Assembly: GCA_020025715.1 (NCBI GenBank)
Contig: JAHHRQ010000015.1
Span: forward strand, 1-33,315
Reading direction: 5' to 3'
Source: Oscillospiraceae bacterium
GTDB taxonomy: Bacteria; Bacillota; Clostridia; Oscillospirales; Oscillospiraceae
DNA: 33,315 nucleotides
Both the position numbers and the translations under genes were made by a program. Each line of letters opens with the position of its first letter. The stretch's first letter is position 1. The notes under the pieces are model-generated. The model saw nothing but the letters and a program-made list of their open reading frames with translations. It made no database searches and had not been told where the DNA came from. Below are positions 7,202 to 15,062 of the stretch, piece by piece.

Positions 7202-8398
7202 ATGAAAATTTTAGTCATCAACGCAGGCAGTTCTTCCCTTAAGTATCAGCTTATTGATATGGAGAACGAAAAAGTCATGGCCAAGGGTCTCTGCGAGCGT
7301 ATCGGTATTGACGGTCACTTAAAGCACAGCCCCCTGGTTGGAGGCAAGCCCGTTTTCGACGAGGATATTTCCCTTCCTACCCATTCCGAGGCAATCGCAG
7401 CAGTTATCGACAAGCTCACCAGCGCAGAGTACGGTGTTGTCAGCTCCATGAAGGAGATTGACGCTGTCGGTCACCGTGTTGTTCACGGCGGCGAGAAGTT
7501 CGCAAGCTCCGTCAGAATCAATGACGATGTTATGGCAGCTCTGGAAGAATGCACTCCCTTTGCTCCCCTGCACAACCCCGCAAATATCACCGGTATCAAC
7601 GCCTGCAAGGCAGTTATGGGTGATGTTCCCATGGTCGCTGTATTCGACACTGCTTTCCACCAGACCATGCCCGGAAAGGCATATATGTACGCAATCCCCT
7701 ACGAGTACTACAAGAACGACGGTATCCGCCGCTACGGCTTCCACGGTACCTCTCACCGTTACGTTTCTTCCCGCTGCGCAGAGCTTATGGGCAAGCCCAT
7801 TGAGGACCTGAAGATAATCTCCTGCCACATGGGTAACGGTTCTTCTATCTGCGCAATCGACCACGGCAAGTGCGTTGACACTTCCATGGGCTTCACTCCT
7901 CTGGTAGGTCTGCCTATGGGTACCCGCTGCGGCGATCTGGATGCAGGTGTTATCCAGTTCATCATGAACAAGTACGGCATGAGCATCGACGAAATGCTGA
8001 ACGTACTCAACAAGAAGTCCGGTGTTCTGGGCGTTTCCGGCGTTTCCTCCGACTTCCGTGACCTTGACAATGCAGCCGAGCAGGGCAACGAGCGTGCAGC
8101 TCTGGCTCTGGATATGTTCCATTACTGGGTTGCAAAGGTTGTGGGTTCCTACGTTGCAGCTATGAACGGCGTTGACGCTATTGTCTTCACCGCAGGCGTA
8201 GGCGAAAACAGCAAGGAGTCCCGTGCTGCTATCTCCGAGTACTTCGGTTATCTGGGTGTTACTATCGACGCTGAGGCAAACTCCAAGCGCGGTCAGGACA
8301 TCATGATCTCCACTCCCGACTCCAAGGTTAAGGTATTTGTTATCCCCACCAACGAAGAGCTGGTTATCGCAAGAGATACCAAGGCTATTGTCGGCTGA
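7202..8398 (+). CDS. ackA: Acetate kinase
   Basis: Acetate kinase converts acetyl phosphate and ADP to acetate and ATP, the main substrate-level ATP step in acetate-forming anaerobes. The 398-residue protein has the family signatures NAGSSSLKYQ at the N terminus, GFHGTSHRYV and GNGSSICAI in the middle, and FTAGVGENS near the C terminus. AAAGGA lies 8-9 bases before the ATG. Codon choice is strongly biased (almost only AAG for Lys, AAC for Asn, ATC or ATT for Ile), as expected for a highly expressed gene and unlike most neighbours. It is a single-gene unit with its own terminator; pta is not adjacent. Confidence 0.98.
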   Translation: MKILVINAGSSSLKYQLIDMENEKVMAKGLCERIGIDGHLKHSPLVGGKPVFDEDISLPTHSEAIAAVIDKLTSAEYGVVSSMKEIDAVGHRVVHGGEKFASSVRINDDVMAALEECTPFAPLHNPANITGINACKAVMGDVPMVAVFDTAFHQTMPGKAYMYAIPYEYYKNDGIRRYGFHGTSHRYVSSRCAELMGKPIEDLKIISCHMGNGSSICAIDHGKCVDTSMGFTPLVGLPMGTRCGDLDAGVIQFIMNKYGMSIDEMLNVLNKKSGVLGVSGVSSDFRDLDNAAEQGNERAALALDMFHYWVAKVVGSYVAAMNGVDAIVFTAGVGENSKESRAAISEYFGYLGVTIDAEANSKRGQDIMISTPDSKVKVFVIPTNEELVIARDTKAIVG

Positions 8399-8414
8399 GC
8401 TTAATCTGCAAATT

Positions 8415-8450
8415 AAAAATGTACGGTATGAATTCATACCGTACATTTTT
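8415..8450. terminator. Bidirectional terminator between ackA and the Nudix gene
   Basis: A perfect 36-base palindrome (AAAAATGTACGGTATG / AATT centre / mirror) carries a T-run on both strands. It lies 16 bases after ackA and 3 bases after the stop of the convergent Nudix gene, so it can end both transcripts. Confidence 0.92.
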
Positions 8451-8453
8451 TTA

Positions 8454-9032
8454 TTATTTAATTGCGTTAATTGCAATCTGAGTCCATTCTTCCATGTTGT
8501 CCCAGTAGTCCATAAGCTCAGGGATTGTGAGCCACAGGCCCTCAAGCTTTTCGGTTTCCTTTACCACAACTTTGCCCTGAACCTCCATGGTAAAGCAAAG
8601 GCCCAGATGAACACTGCCCACGTCGTTGGAGTCGTTATTTATAACGCCGACAGGTTTAAGCTCTCCCCGCTTTTCTATGTAAACCTCTTCGTCAAGCTCA
8701 CGCTCAAGGCCGCGCATAAGCACCTTTTCCTTTTCGGTTTCGTCAACGGGGTTTATGTGTCCGCCGATACCGATTGAGACCTTGCCGTGAAGTCTTGCTT
8801 CGCCCCCCTTATTAAGTCTGCGGGTGGTGAAGATTTTATCTCCCTGTCTCAAAACAACATAGGGAATAATCTGCTTATATGACGGGTCTACCTCCGCATC
8901 AGGTCTGGGGATAAATTCATGCTCATTTATAATGGTATCAACCAGAGCTTCACGGTCGGTATCCACCATGCCGTCTATGCCCTGAATATACTTTTTAAGC
9001 TTCTCTGTTCTGACAACTAATACATTTTCCAT
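8454..9032 (-). CDS. Nudix-like phosphohydrolase (MutT-related, probably COG4112)
   Basis: A 192-residue protein with a central Nudix-like region: KVSIGIGGHINPVDE followed by GLERELDEEVYI. The RExxEE core that binds the divalent metal is intact, but the spacing from the Gly-Gly element is longer than the standard Nudix box and Tyr replaces the usual Gly after EE. This fits the MutT-related phosphoesterase group COG4112 as I recall it. Substrate unknown. The N-terminal 50 residues look like a separate cap (VDTDREALVDTIINEHEFI). GAGG lies 7 bases upstream of the ATG. It is a single-gene unit, divergent from the hydrolase at 9144 and sharing the ackA terminator. Confidence 0.75.
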   Translation of the reverse strand: MENVLVVRTEKLKKYIQGIDGMVDTDREALVDTIINEHEFIPRPDAEVDPSYKQIIPYVVLRQGDKIFTTRRLNKGGEARLHGKVSIGIGGHINPVDETEKEKVLMRGLERELDEEVYIEKRGELKPVGVINNDSNDVGSVHLGLCFTMEVQGKVVVKETEKLEGLWLTIPELMDYWDNMEEWTQIAINAIK

Positions 9033-9071
9033 ACATTTACCTCGTTCTGCCTGAATTTTCCTCGGCTGTCA

Positions 9072-9100
9072 TTGACTAAAATTGTTTTTAAGGTTAAAAT
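9072..9100 (+). promoter_or_regulatory. Predicted sigma-A promoter of the alpha/beta hydrolase gene
   Basis: TTGACT, a 17-base spacer and TAAAAT give a near-consensus promoter, with a start near 9107 and a leader of about 37 bases. I could not find an equally good promoter for the divergent Nudix gene. Confidence 0.65.
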
Positions 9101-9143
9101 CCTATTAAGGATTTAATTATAACACATCAGGGAGGATTTTTCT

Positions 9144-10088
9144 ATGCCAAGCTTTGAAGATATTTATTTCCAATCTTCTACCGGTGTCAACCGAATTCAC
9201 GCCCGAAAGTGCATCCCCGACGGTAAGCCCATAGCTATTGTCCAGATAAATCACGGTATTGCGGAATACATCGAGCGCTATGATGATTTCATGAATTTTC
9301 TGGCTAACAACGGCTTCGTAGTAGTTGGTGAGGATCACTTAGGACACGGAAAATCCATTGAGCGTCCGGAAGATAAAGGCTTCTTTGCCGAGAAAGACGG
9401 CTGGAACTATGTTTTAAAGGACATTGACCAGCTGAGAAATATTATAAGAGAGGATTATCCCGACCTGCCCTATATTTTCTTCGGTCACAGCATGGGCAGC
9501 TTCCTCACCCGTCACTATATCATAAATAACCCTGATAAATATGACGCAGCCATTATCTGCGGCACTGAGCAGATGCTGACTCCCAAAGCCCTTTTCGGCT
9601 ACGGTCTGGCTCAGTCTGTCGTCAAAGCTAAAGGCCCCAGAGCAAACGGCAAGCTTTTGAATGATGTTGGCTTTGCAGGCTTCAACAAACGAATTCCCTA
9701 CCCCATGACCGAGTCTGACTGGGTATGCGCAAGCTATGAAACGGTAAAAAAATATGTTGCCGACCCTCTCTGCGGATTTATTCCCAATGCCGGCGTTTTC
9801 AGAGACATGATGGGCAGTGTACTGTACATCATCAATCAGAAAAACATTGACGCCATGAGCAAAACTCAGCCCATATTCTTCATTGCCGGTAAGGATGACC
9901 CTGTGGGAGAATACGGCAAGGGTGTAGAGAGAGCATATAAGGCTTTCTGCAAGGCCGGTATTCAGGATGTTACAATCAAGCTTTATCCCGGAATGAGACA
10001 TGAGATCTTAAACGAGGATAACCACGAACTGGTTTATAATGATGTTCTGGCATGGCTCAATGCCAAGCTCGAAAAAATAGCACAATAA
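9144..10088 (+). CDS. Alpha/beta hydrolase, lysophospholipase/monoacylglycerol lipase-like
   Basis: A 314-residue serine hydrolase of the Hydrolase_4 (PldB-like) type. The early INHGIAEYIERYDDF, the DHLGHGKS turn, the nucleophile elbow FGHSMGSF, the acid in FIAGKDDPVGEYG and the His in GMRHEILNE make up a complete catalytic set. There is no signal peptide, so it is cytoplasmic. Family members cleave acyl esters of glycerol or lysophospholipids; the true substrate cannot be read from sequence. GGGAGG lies 8 bases before the ATG. The gene has its own promoter and terminator. Its function next to a Nudix gene is not obvious. Confidence 0.85.
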   Translation: MPSFEDIYFQSSTGVNRIHARKCIPDGKPIAIVQINHGIAEYIERYDDFMNFLANNGFVVVGEDHLGHGKSIERPEDKGFFAEKDGWNYVLKDIDQLRNIIREDYPDLPYIFFGHSMGSFLTRHYIINNPDKYDAAIICGTEQMLTPKALFGYGLAQSVVKAKGPRANGKLLNDVGFAGFNKRIPYPMTESDWVCASYETVKKYVADPLCGFIPNAGVFRDMMGSVLYIINQKNIDAMSKTQPIFFIAGKDDPVGEYGKGVERAYKAFCKAGIQDVTIKLYPGMRHEILNEDNHELVYNDVLAWLNAKLEKIAQ

Positions 10089-10100
10089 GATATAAATTTA

Positions 10101-10130
10101 AACGGGACGCATAATACGTCCCGTTTTTTT
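10101..10130 (+). terminator. Rho-independent terminator after the alpha/beta hydrolase gene
   Basis: AACGGGACG and CGTCCCGTT pair around a 7-base loop, followed directly by a run of T residues. It begins 12 bases after the stop. Confidence 0.92.
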
Positions 10131-10152
10131 AGTTATGGCTTTAGCGACAACT

Positions 10153-10188
10153 AAAAAAGACTCCGGTCAAAAATGACCGGAGTCTTTT
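10153..10188 (-). terminator. Rho-independent terminator of the ispH-rpsA operon
   Basis: A 15-bp stem (AAAAGACTCCGGTCA / TGACCGGAGTCTTTT) with a 4-base loop is followed on the minus strand by TTTTTTAGTTG. It lies about 65 bases after the stop codon and faces the hydrolase terminator across 22 bases. Confidence 0.92.
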
Positions 10189-10254
10189 ACTGTTTCAGTT
10201 GTCCGTAAGAACTTCTCAGCTCTTTACGGAGTGTTGAAGTGAGACTGTTTTAAA

Positions 10255-12315
10255 TCAGTCTTCCTCAGGAGCAAAGCCGGAAGCAGTGCCGTCTGCGGAA
10301 ATCTCGTATACGAGAGCATCCTCGCCGTTGCTGCGAACGGGCTCTACGTACTCCTCTTCCTCAACTTCCTGTACGGGAGCGGGTTCGGGCTCAGCAAGAG
10401 CACGGATGGAGAGGGAGATCTTGTGCTTGTCCTCGTCGATAGCAGTGATCTTTGCATCAACTACATCACCGACAGTGAGAACATCCTCGGGCTTGCCGAT
10501 ACGGCGGTTAGCAATCTGGCTGATGTGGATCAGGCCGTCAACACCGGGGAGAACTTCTGCAAATGCACCGAAGGGCATGAGCTTAACAACAGTAACCTTG
10601 GCAACAGAGCCGACGGAGTACTGGTTCATGAACATCTCCCAGGGATTTGCGTTGGGATCCTTGTAGCCGAGAGAGATCTTGCGCTTCTCGCGGTCGAAGT
10701 TGATGACGTAAACTTCGATCTCATCGCCGACGGAAACAACCTCAGCAGGATTGTGGATACGGCCCCAGCTCAGCTCGGAAACGTGAACCATACCGTCGAT
10801 GCCGCCGATGTCTACGAATGCGCCGTAGCTGGTCAGGGACTTAACAGTACCATGGTAGTGCTTGCCGATCTCGATGCTGTTCCAGATCTCCTCGATGCGT
10901 GCGCGGCGCTCAGCCTGTGCAACGCGGCGGATGGAACCTACAACGCGCTTGCGAGCCTTGTTGACCTCAGTGATCTTGAGACGAACGGTCTTCTTAACCA
11001 GCTGAGACAGCTCTGCCTCACGGGGCAGATCGGTCTGAGAAGCGGGAACGAATACACGAACACCCTTAACAGAAACGACAACGCCGCCCTTGTTAACCTC
11101 AGTTACGATGCCTTCCATGACTCTGCCGTCCTCGACAGCCTCTTCAACGTCTGCCCAGATCTTGGCAGCGTCAAGACGCTTCTTGGAAAGCTGTGCGGTG
11201 CCGTCGACATCGCTTACTCTTACAACAACAGCCTCAATACTGTCGCCGACCTTAACAACATCCTCAACCTTTATTCCATCATCGGTAAACTCGGTAGTGG
11301 GAATAAAACCGGAATACTTAGTGCCCAGATCAACACTGATTTCCTTCTCAGTGATGGCCACAACGGTACCGGTTACCTTGTCTCCGTTATATATGGGTTT
11401 GAGAGTCTCCTCCAGCATTTCATCGAAGGACATTTCCTTCTCAACTGCGGATTCTTCTACTTTGATTTCGTCGCTCATTTTGTTTCTTACCTCCTTAATT
11501 ATCCACGCGGGAGTTGATGCTCCGGCTGTTAATCCGACGCACTGTGCAGTTTTAAGCCTGTCTACATCCAGTTCCGAGGTTCTCTCAATAAACTGAACGT
11601 TATCGCAATGCTCCATACATATCTGCGCTAAATGCTGACTGTTGGCGCTGTGTTTACCACCTATCACCACCATAGCGTCGCATTCTTTCGCTAAAGCCTC
11701 AGCCTCTGCCTGTCGCGTGAACGTAGCAAGACATATTGTATCAGATATTTCCGGATTTGTACATCTTTTTTTTATGATATTGCAACATTCGGTAAATTTA
11801 GTATGTGTTTGGGTGGTTTGTACCACAACACTTATTGCTTTTTCCCTAATTTCAGGGTTCAAAGCGAAGAATTCTTCCATTTCCTCAGGATTTTCAATGA
11901 CTTTATGCTCTCCGCACCAGCCGCATATAGCCTCAACCTCAGGATGATTCTTCATTCCTATAATGATTACAAAGCGGCCGGCGGCCTGAGCTTTGCTCAC
12001 TATCTTATGTATAAACTTGACCTTGGGGCAGGTGGCATCGATAACGACAGCCCCCTTTTTCTCCAGCTCATCACATGCAATTTTGGGCACACCGTGGGCT
12101 CTGAGCAGAACATGCTCACCTTCTTGGGCCTCCTGAGGGGAATGAATTACTCTGAGACCTTTTTTCTCCAGTTCCGCCACTACATCCTCATTATGTATAA
12201 GCTCACCAAGACATGCACATTTGCCCTGTTCGCTCAGAAGCTTTTCCGCCATATCCACAGAACGCTTTACTCCAAAGCAGAATCCGGCGCTTTCAGCAAC
12301 CTTGAGTTCTCTCAT
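10255..12315 (-). CDS. ispH-rpsA: Fusion: IspH (HMBPP reductase) + ribosomal protein S1
   Basis: Residues 1-279 are a full IspH, the [4Fe-4S] enzyme of the last step of the MEP isoprenoid pathway. The cluster ligands Cys13 (GFCFGVKR), Cys96 (DATCPK) and Cys195 (TICLATFTRQ) are present, as are His41, His74, His124 and Glu126 (NHPE). From residue 280 follow four S1 RNA-binding domains (about 311-378, 397-463, 484-551, 567-637) and an acidic tail, as in ribosomal protein S1, which helps mRNA bind the 30S subunit. This fusion is known in Clostridia. Its ATG overlaps the cmk stop by 4 bases. A strong internal ribosome binding site and ATG at the junction suggest a second, S1-only product (separate entry). 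Confidence 0.95.
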   Translation of the reverse strand: MRELKVAESAGFCFGVKRSVDMAEKLLSEQGKCACLGELIHNEDVVAELEKKGLRVIHSPQEAQEGEHVLLRAHGVPKIACDELEKKGAVVIDATCPKVKFIHKIVSKAQAAGRFVIIIGMKNHPEVEAICGWCGEHKVIENPEEMEEFFALNPEIREKAISVVVQTTQTHTKFTECCNIIKKRCTNPEISDTICLATFTRQAEAEALAKECDAMVVIGGKHSANSQHLAQICMEHCDNVQFIERTSELDVDRLKTAQCVGLTAGASTPAWIIKEVRNKMSDEIKVEESAVEKEMSFDEMLEETLKPIYNGDKVTGTVVAITEKEISVDLGTKYSGFIPTTEFTDDGIKVEDVVKVGDSIEAVVVRVSDVDGTAQLSKKRLDAAKIWADVEEAVEDGRVMEGIVTEVNKGGVVVSVKGVRVFVPASQTDLPREAELSQLVKKTVRLKITEVNKARKRVVGSIRRVAQAERRARIEEIWNSIEIGKHYHGTVKSLTSYGAFVDIGGIDGMVHVSELSWGRIHNPAEVVSVGDEIEVYVINFDREKRKISLGYKDPNANPWEMFMNQYSVGSVAKVTVVKLMPFGAFAEVLPGVDGLIHISQIANRRIGKPEDVLTVGDVVDAKITAIDEDKHKISLSIRALAEPEPAPVQEVEEEEYVEPVRSNGEDALVYEISADGTASGFAPEED
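11476..11496 (-). promoter_or_regulatory. Internal ribosome binding site and ATG for a free S1 protein
   Basis: Within the ispH-rpsA frame the bases AAGGAGG lie 11 bases before an in-frame ATG (codon 280, MSDEIKVEES). This is the best match to the anti-Shine-Dalgarno sequence in the gene and falls exactly between the IspH and S1 parts. Translation from here would give a 407-residue S1. The site is seen directly; its use is inferred. Confidence 0.6.
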
Positions 12316-13013
12316 TTCTTATCCTCCGCCTTTTCTATATGGAGCTTTTCACTTATAACGCTGCAGAGCAGGTTGAAGCTTTCCTCAAAGTTAATATCGC
12401 TTGTGTCCACTCTCACAGCATCTTCCGCCTCTCTTAAAGGTGCAGTCTCACGCTGAGTGTCCTGTCTGTCACGCTCGATGATTTCTTCAAGTACGGTCTC
12501 ATAGCTCTGCTCCATGCCCTTTTCCTTAAGCTCCAGCATCCTGCGCTGTGCTCTGGCTTCGGGGCTGGCGGTAAGGAAGATTTTGAGCTGTGCATCGGGC
12601 AGAACGACAGTTCCTATATCGCGGCCGTCCATTATAACGTTATTTTCTCTTGCAAATTTTCTCTGCATTTCCAGTAGGTATGCTCTCACCTGAGGAATTG
12701 CGGAAACTTCGGAGGCACAGAGAGATATGTGGGGCTGTCTGATTTCTCTTGAAACATCCTCGCCGTTTAAGTACATGCGCTGCTCGCCTTTTTCGTCGTA
12801 TGCCATGTTAATCCGGAGCTCCGGCAGCATTGCGGCAACGGCCTCGGGGTCTTTTCTGTCTATGCCCTTTCTGTATGCGGCAAGACCTACGCTGCGGTAA
12901 ATAGCTCCTGTATCAACGTAAATGAATCCGAATGCGGCGGCGCAGCGTCTTGCAAGACTGCTCTTTCCTGCACCGGAGGGACCGTCAACGGCAATTGAAT
13001 AGAATTCTTTCAT
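12312..13013 (-). CDS. cmk: Cytidylate kinase
   Basis: Cytidylate kinase phosphorylates CMP and dCMP to the diphosphates. The 233-residue protein has the P-loop DGPSGAGKSS, the VDTGAIYRSVGLAAYRKGI segment of the CMP site, MDGRDIGTVVLPDAQLKIFL, and the lid RDRQDTQRETAPLR. AAAGGA lies 9-10 bases before the ATG. It overlaps the flavoprotein gene by one base (TAATG) and ispH-rpsA by four. The cmk-ispH-rpsA order is common in clostridia, often with plsC between; plsC is absent here. Confidence 0.97.
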   Translation of the reverse strand: MKEFYSIAVDGPSGAGKSSLARRCAAAFGFIYVDTGAIYRSVGLAAYRKGIDRKDPEAVAAMLPELRINMAYDEKGEQRMYLNGEDVSREIRQPHISLCASEVSAIPQVRAYLLEMQRKFARENNVIMDGRDIGTVVLPDAQLKIFLTASPEARAQRRMLELKEKGMEQSYETVLEEIIERDRQDTQRETAPLREAEDAVRVDTSDINFEESFNLLCSVISEKLHIEKAEDKK

Positions 13014-14254
13014 TATATTTCATCCTTTAACACAGATTTTCCGGCTACAAAGCCTGTTGACCACGCGATCTGTAAATTATATCCGCCGGTATAGCCGTCA
13101 AGATTCAATACCTCGCCTGCAAAGTACAGGCCATCTACAAGCTTTGACTCCATGGTTCTGGGGTTAACTTCTTTTGTATCAACGCCGCCGGAGGTAACGA
13201 TAGCCTCATCAATGGGCCGTGTGCCGGATATTGAAACAGGGAATTCCTTAAACAGCTTCACAAGCTTCATTCTCTGCTCATGGGTAATGGTATTTACCTT
13301 CTGGTCGGGAGATATGCCGGAGAGCTTTATAAGCACGGGTATCATGGTTTTTCCCGCCAGCTTATCAAGAGCATTTTTAAACTCACGGTTGGAAAACAGC
13401 TCAAAGTCTCTCAGTATGCGGGTATCCAGCTTCTTTTCGTCCAGAGCAGGCTTTAAATCAATTTTAAGCGAATATCTGGCCTTACCCATATTTCTCATAT
13501 GTGAGCTGGCAGAAAGCACCAGAGGGCCTGAGAGGCCGAAATGCGTGAAAAGCAGTTCGCCAAGCTCTTTGTATATAAGCTTATCATTTTCGTAAAGAGA
13601 CAAGGTGACATTTCTCAGAGAAAAGCCCTGCATCTCAGCGCAGTAATCATCGTCACTTTCAAGGGGTACAAGGGAAGCTCTGGGTTCAATTATATTGTGC
13701 CCGAACTCTCTTGCAAATTTATATCCGTCGCCTTTTGAGCCGGTCAGCGGATAGCTCATGCCGCCGGTGCATACGGCAGCGGCTCTGCACTTAATTATAC
13801 TCTCGCCGGTTTCAACGGCGGAAACGGCGCCGTCTTCGGTTAAAATGCGTTTGGCGGTAGTATGTACGACTTTTACGCCGAATTTTTCGCACTGCCGCAC
13901 CAGAAGATCCGCCACATCGTTTGCATTATCAGATACGGGGAAAACCCGGTTTCCGCGTTCTGTTTTAAGCTTAAGCCCACGGCTTTCAAAAAACTCCATA
14001 GTGTCGGTGGGGCTGAGTCTGTTTAAGGCGCTGTACAGGAAACGTCCGTCAGAGGGGATATTCTCCATAAAGCCCTTAATGTCGCAGTTATTTGTGACAT
14101 TGCAGCGGCCTTTTCCCGTAATACGCACCTTTCTGCCTAATTTTTTATTAGGGTCCAGCAGTGTCACGCGAACTCCACGCTCCGCTGCTGTAATGGCGCA
14201 CATAAGGCCGGCTGCACCGCCGCCTATTACCACCAGATCTGTGTTACTGTTCAT
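13013..14254 (-). CDS. BaiN/HI0933-family NAD(P)/FAD-dependent oxidoreductase
   Basis: A 413-residue flavoprotein with the dinucleotide-binding N terminus LVVIGGGAAGLMCAITAAERG, shown here as its GGGAAG core, then the family-specific KKLGRKVRITGKGRCNVTN region and the C-terminal FAGEVLNLDGYTGGYNLQ. This is the HI0933/YhiN family, which includes clostridial BaiN (bile-acid reduction), but members are widespread and their usual substrate is not known. The ATG at 14254 is chosen because GGAG lies 10 bases upstream and the FAD motif follows at once; an earlier in-frame ATG at 14284 lies deep in the upstream gene. It overlaps the rpiR gene by 11 bases and cmk by one. Confidence 0.88.
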   Translation of the reverse strand: MNSNTDLVVIGGGAAGLMCAITAAERGVRVTLLDPNKKLGRKVRITGKGRCNVTNNCDIKGFMENIPSDGRFLYSALNRLSPTDTMEFFESRGLKLKTERGNRVFPVSDNANDVADLLVRQCEKFGVKVVHTTAKRILTEDGAVSAVETGESIIKCRAAAVCTGGMSYPLTGSKGDGYKFAREFGHNIIEPRASLVPLESDDDYCAEMQGFSLRNVTLSLYENDKLIYKELGELLFTHFGLSGPLVLSASSHMRNMGKARYSLKIDLKPALDEKKLDTRILRDFELFSNREFKNALDKLAGKTMIPVLIKLSGISPDQKVNTITHEQRMKLVKLFKEFPVSISGTRPIDEAIVTSGGVDTKEVNPRTMESKLVDGLYFAGEVLNLDGYTGGYNLQIAWSTGFVAGKSVLKDEI

Positions 14255-15062
14255 TTTCTTTATACTCCATGCGGAGATTTTCACTCTCCGCTATATTTTT
14301 ATCTCTGATTTTTTCCTCTTCCGGCCGGGCAGTCAGCGCTCTAATAACGCTCATAACGCCCACGCTGTTTTCGGTATATATGGCAAGATCGGCATAGTTA
14401 ACTGCCGAATTGGTTTCCGAGCTTGAAACAAGGGCAACGGTTCCGCCGTTTTCCCTGACATAGCGGCTCACAGCCATACGGTATGGGCTTTTTCTGCCGC
14501 TGCTCAACACTATCATAAGAGAATTATTTTCCATGCCCGGCAGAAATTCAAGTTCATCCTCGCGCATAGCCCTTACGGCTTTTCTTATATGTCTCAGGCC
14601 GTTTTCAAGGTATTCCGCCAGCGGCCACAGGCCGTCATAGCCTAAAATATAAATCTCAGAGCACTCTCTTATAAGCTCCTCAAGGCGCTCAAAGTTTTTC
14701 ATGTTTTCTTCGTTGGCGCAGAGCTTTATATTATGGGCATCGGAATTTAAATATTTAAGAAATTTTTCTCCGCTGAAGCTCAGCTTTTCCAAGTTGCAGG
14801 GGCGCTTTGTACGTTCAAGCCGTTCCCTTAATACATGCTGCAAAGCCTTTCTCAGCTCCGGGTAGCCCTCATAGCCAAGCTCCCCTGCAAAGCGCACAAC
14901 CGTTGACTCACTTACCCCCACTTCCCTTGCCAGCATTGAAGCCGTCATAAAAGCTGCTCTGTCGCAGTTTTTACATATGAAAAGAGCCAGTTTTTTCTGT
15001 CTTTTAGATAAGTTCGGTATAGTGGAAGAGAGCTTTAATAATACATCATTTTCAGTGTTCAT
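14244..15062 (-). CDS. MurR/RpiR-family transcriptional regulator (HTH + SIS)
   Basis: A 272-residue regulator. Residues 1-75 form the RpiR helix-turn-helix (LSKRQKKLALFICKN, then VGVSESTVVRFAGELGYEGY). Residues about 120-240 are a SIS sugar-phosphate-binding domain (IYILGYDGLWPLAEYLENGL, MIVLSSGRKSPYRMAV). RpiR proteins usually control sugar-phosphate or amino-sugar genes in response to a phosphosugar. None is nearby; it is embedded between rluB and a flavoprotein gene with 11-base overlaps on both sides. No clear ribosome binding site precedes its ATG, so translation is probably coupled to rluB. The ligand and targets cannot be inferred. Confidence 0.87.
   Translation of the reverse strand: MNTENDVLLKLSSTIPNLSKRQKKLALFICKNCDRAAFMTASMLAREVGVSESTVVRFAGELGYEGYPELRKALQHVLRERLERTKRPCNLEKLSFSGEKFLKYLNSDAHNIKLCANEENMKNFERLEELIRECSEIYILGYDGLWPLAEYLENGLRHIRKAVRAMREDELEFLPGMENNSLMIVLSSGRKSPYRMAVSRYVRENGGTVALVSSSETNSAVNYADLAIYTENSVGVMSVIRALTARPEEEKIRDKNIAESENLRMEYKENEQ

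Noticed and set aside
7319..8545. A 408-codon open frame antisense to ackA
   Set aside because: It mirrors the strong codon bias of ackA, has no ribosome binding site or recognisable domain, and overlaps the whole coding region of a certain gene and the terminator.
10423..11517. A 364-codon open frame antisense to the S1 part of ispH-rpsA
   Set aside because: Same cause: biased codons in the S1 part leave the opposite strand free of stops. Its translation has no known motif.
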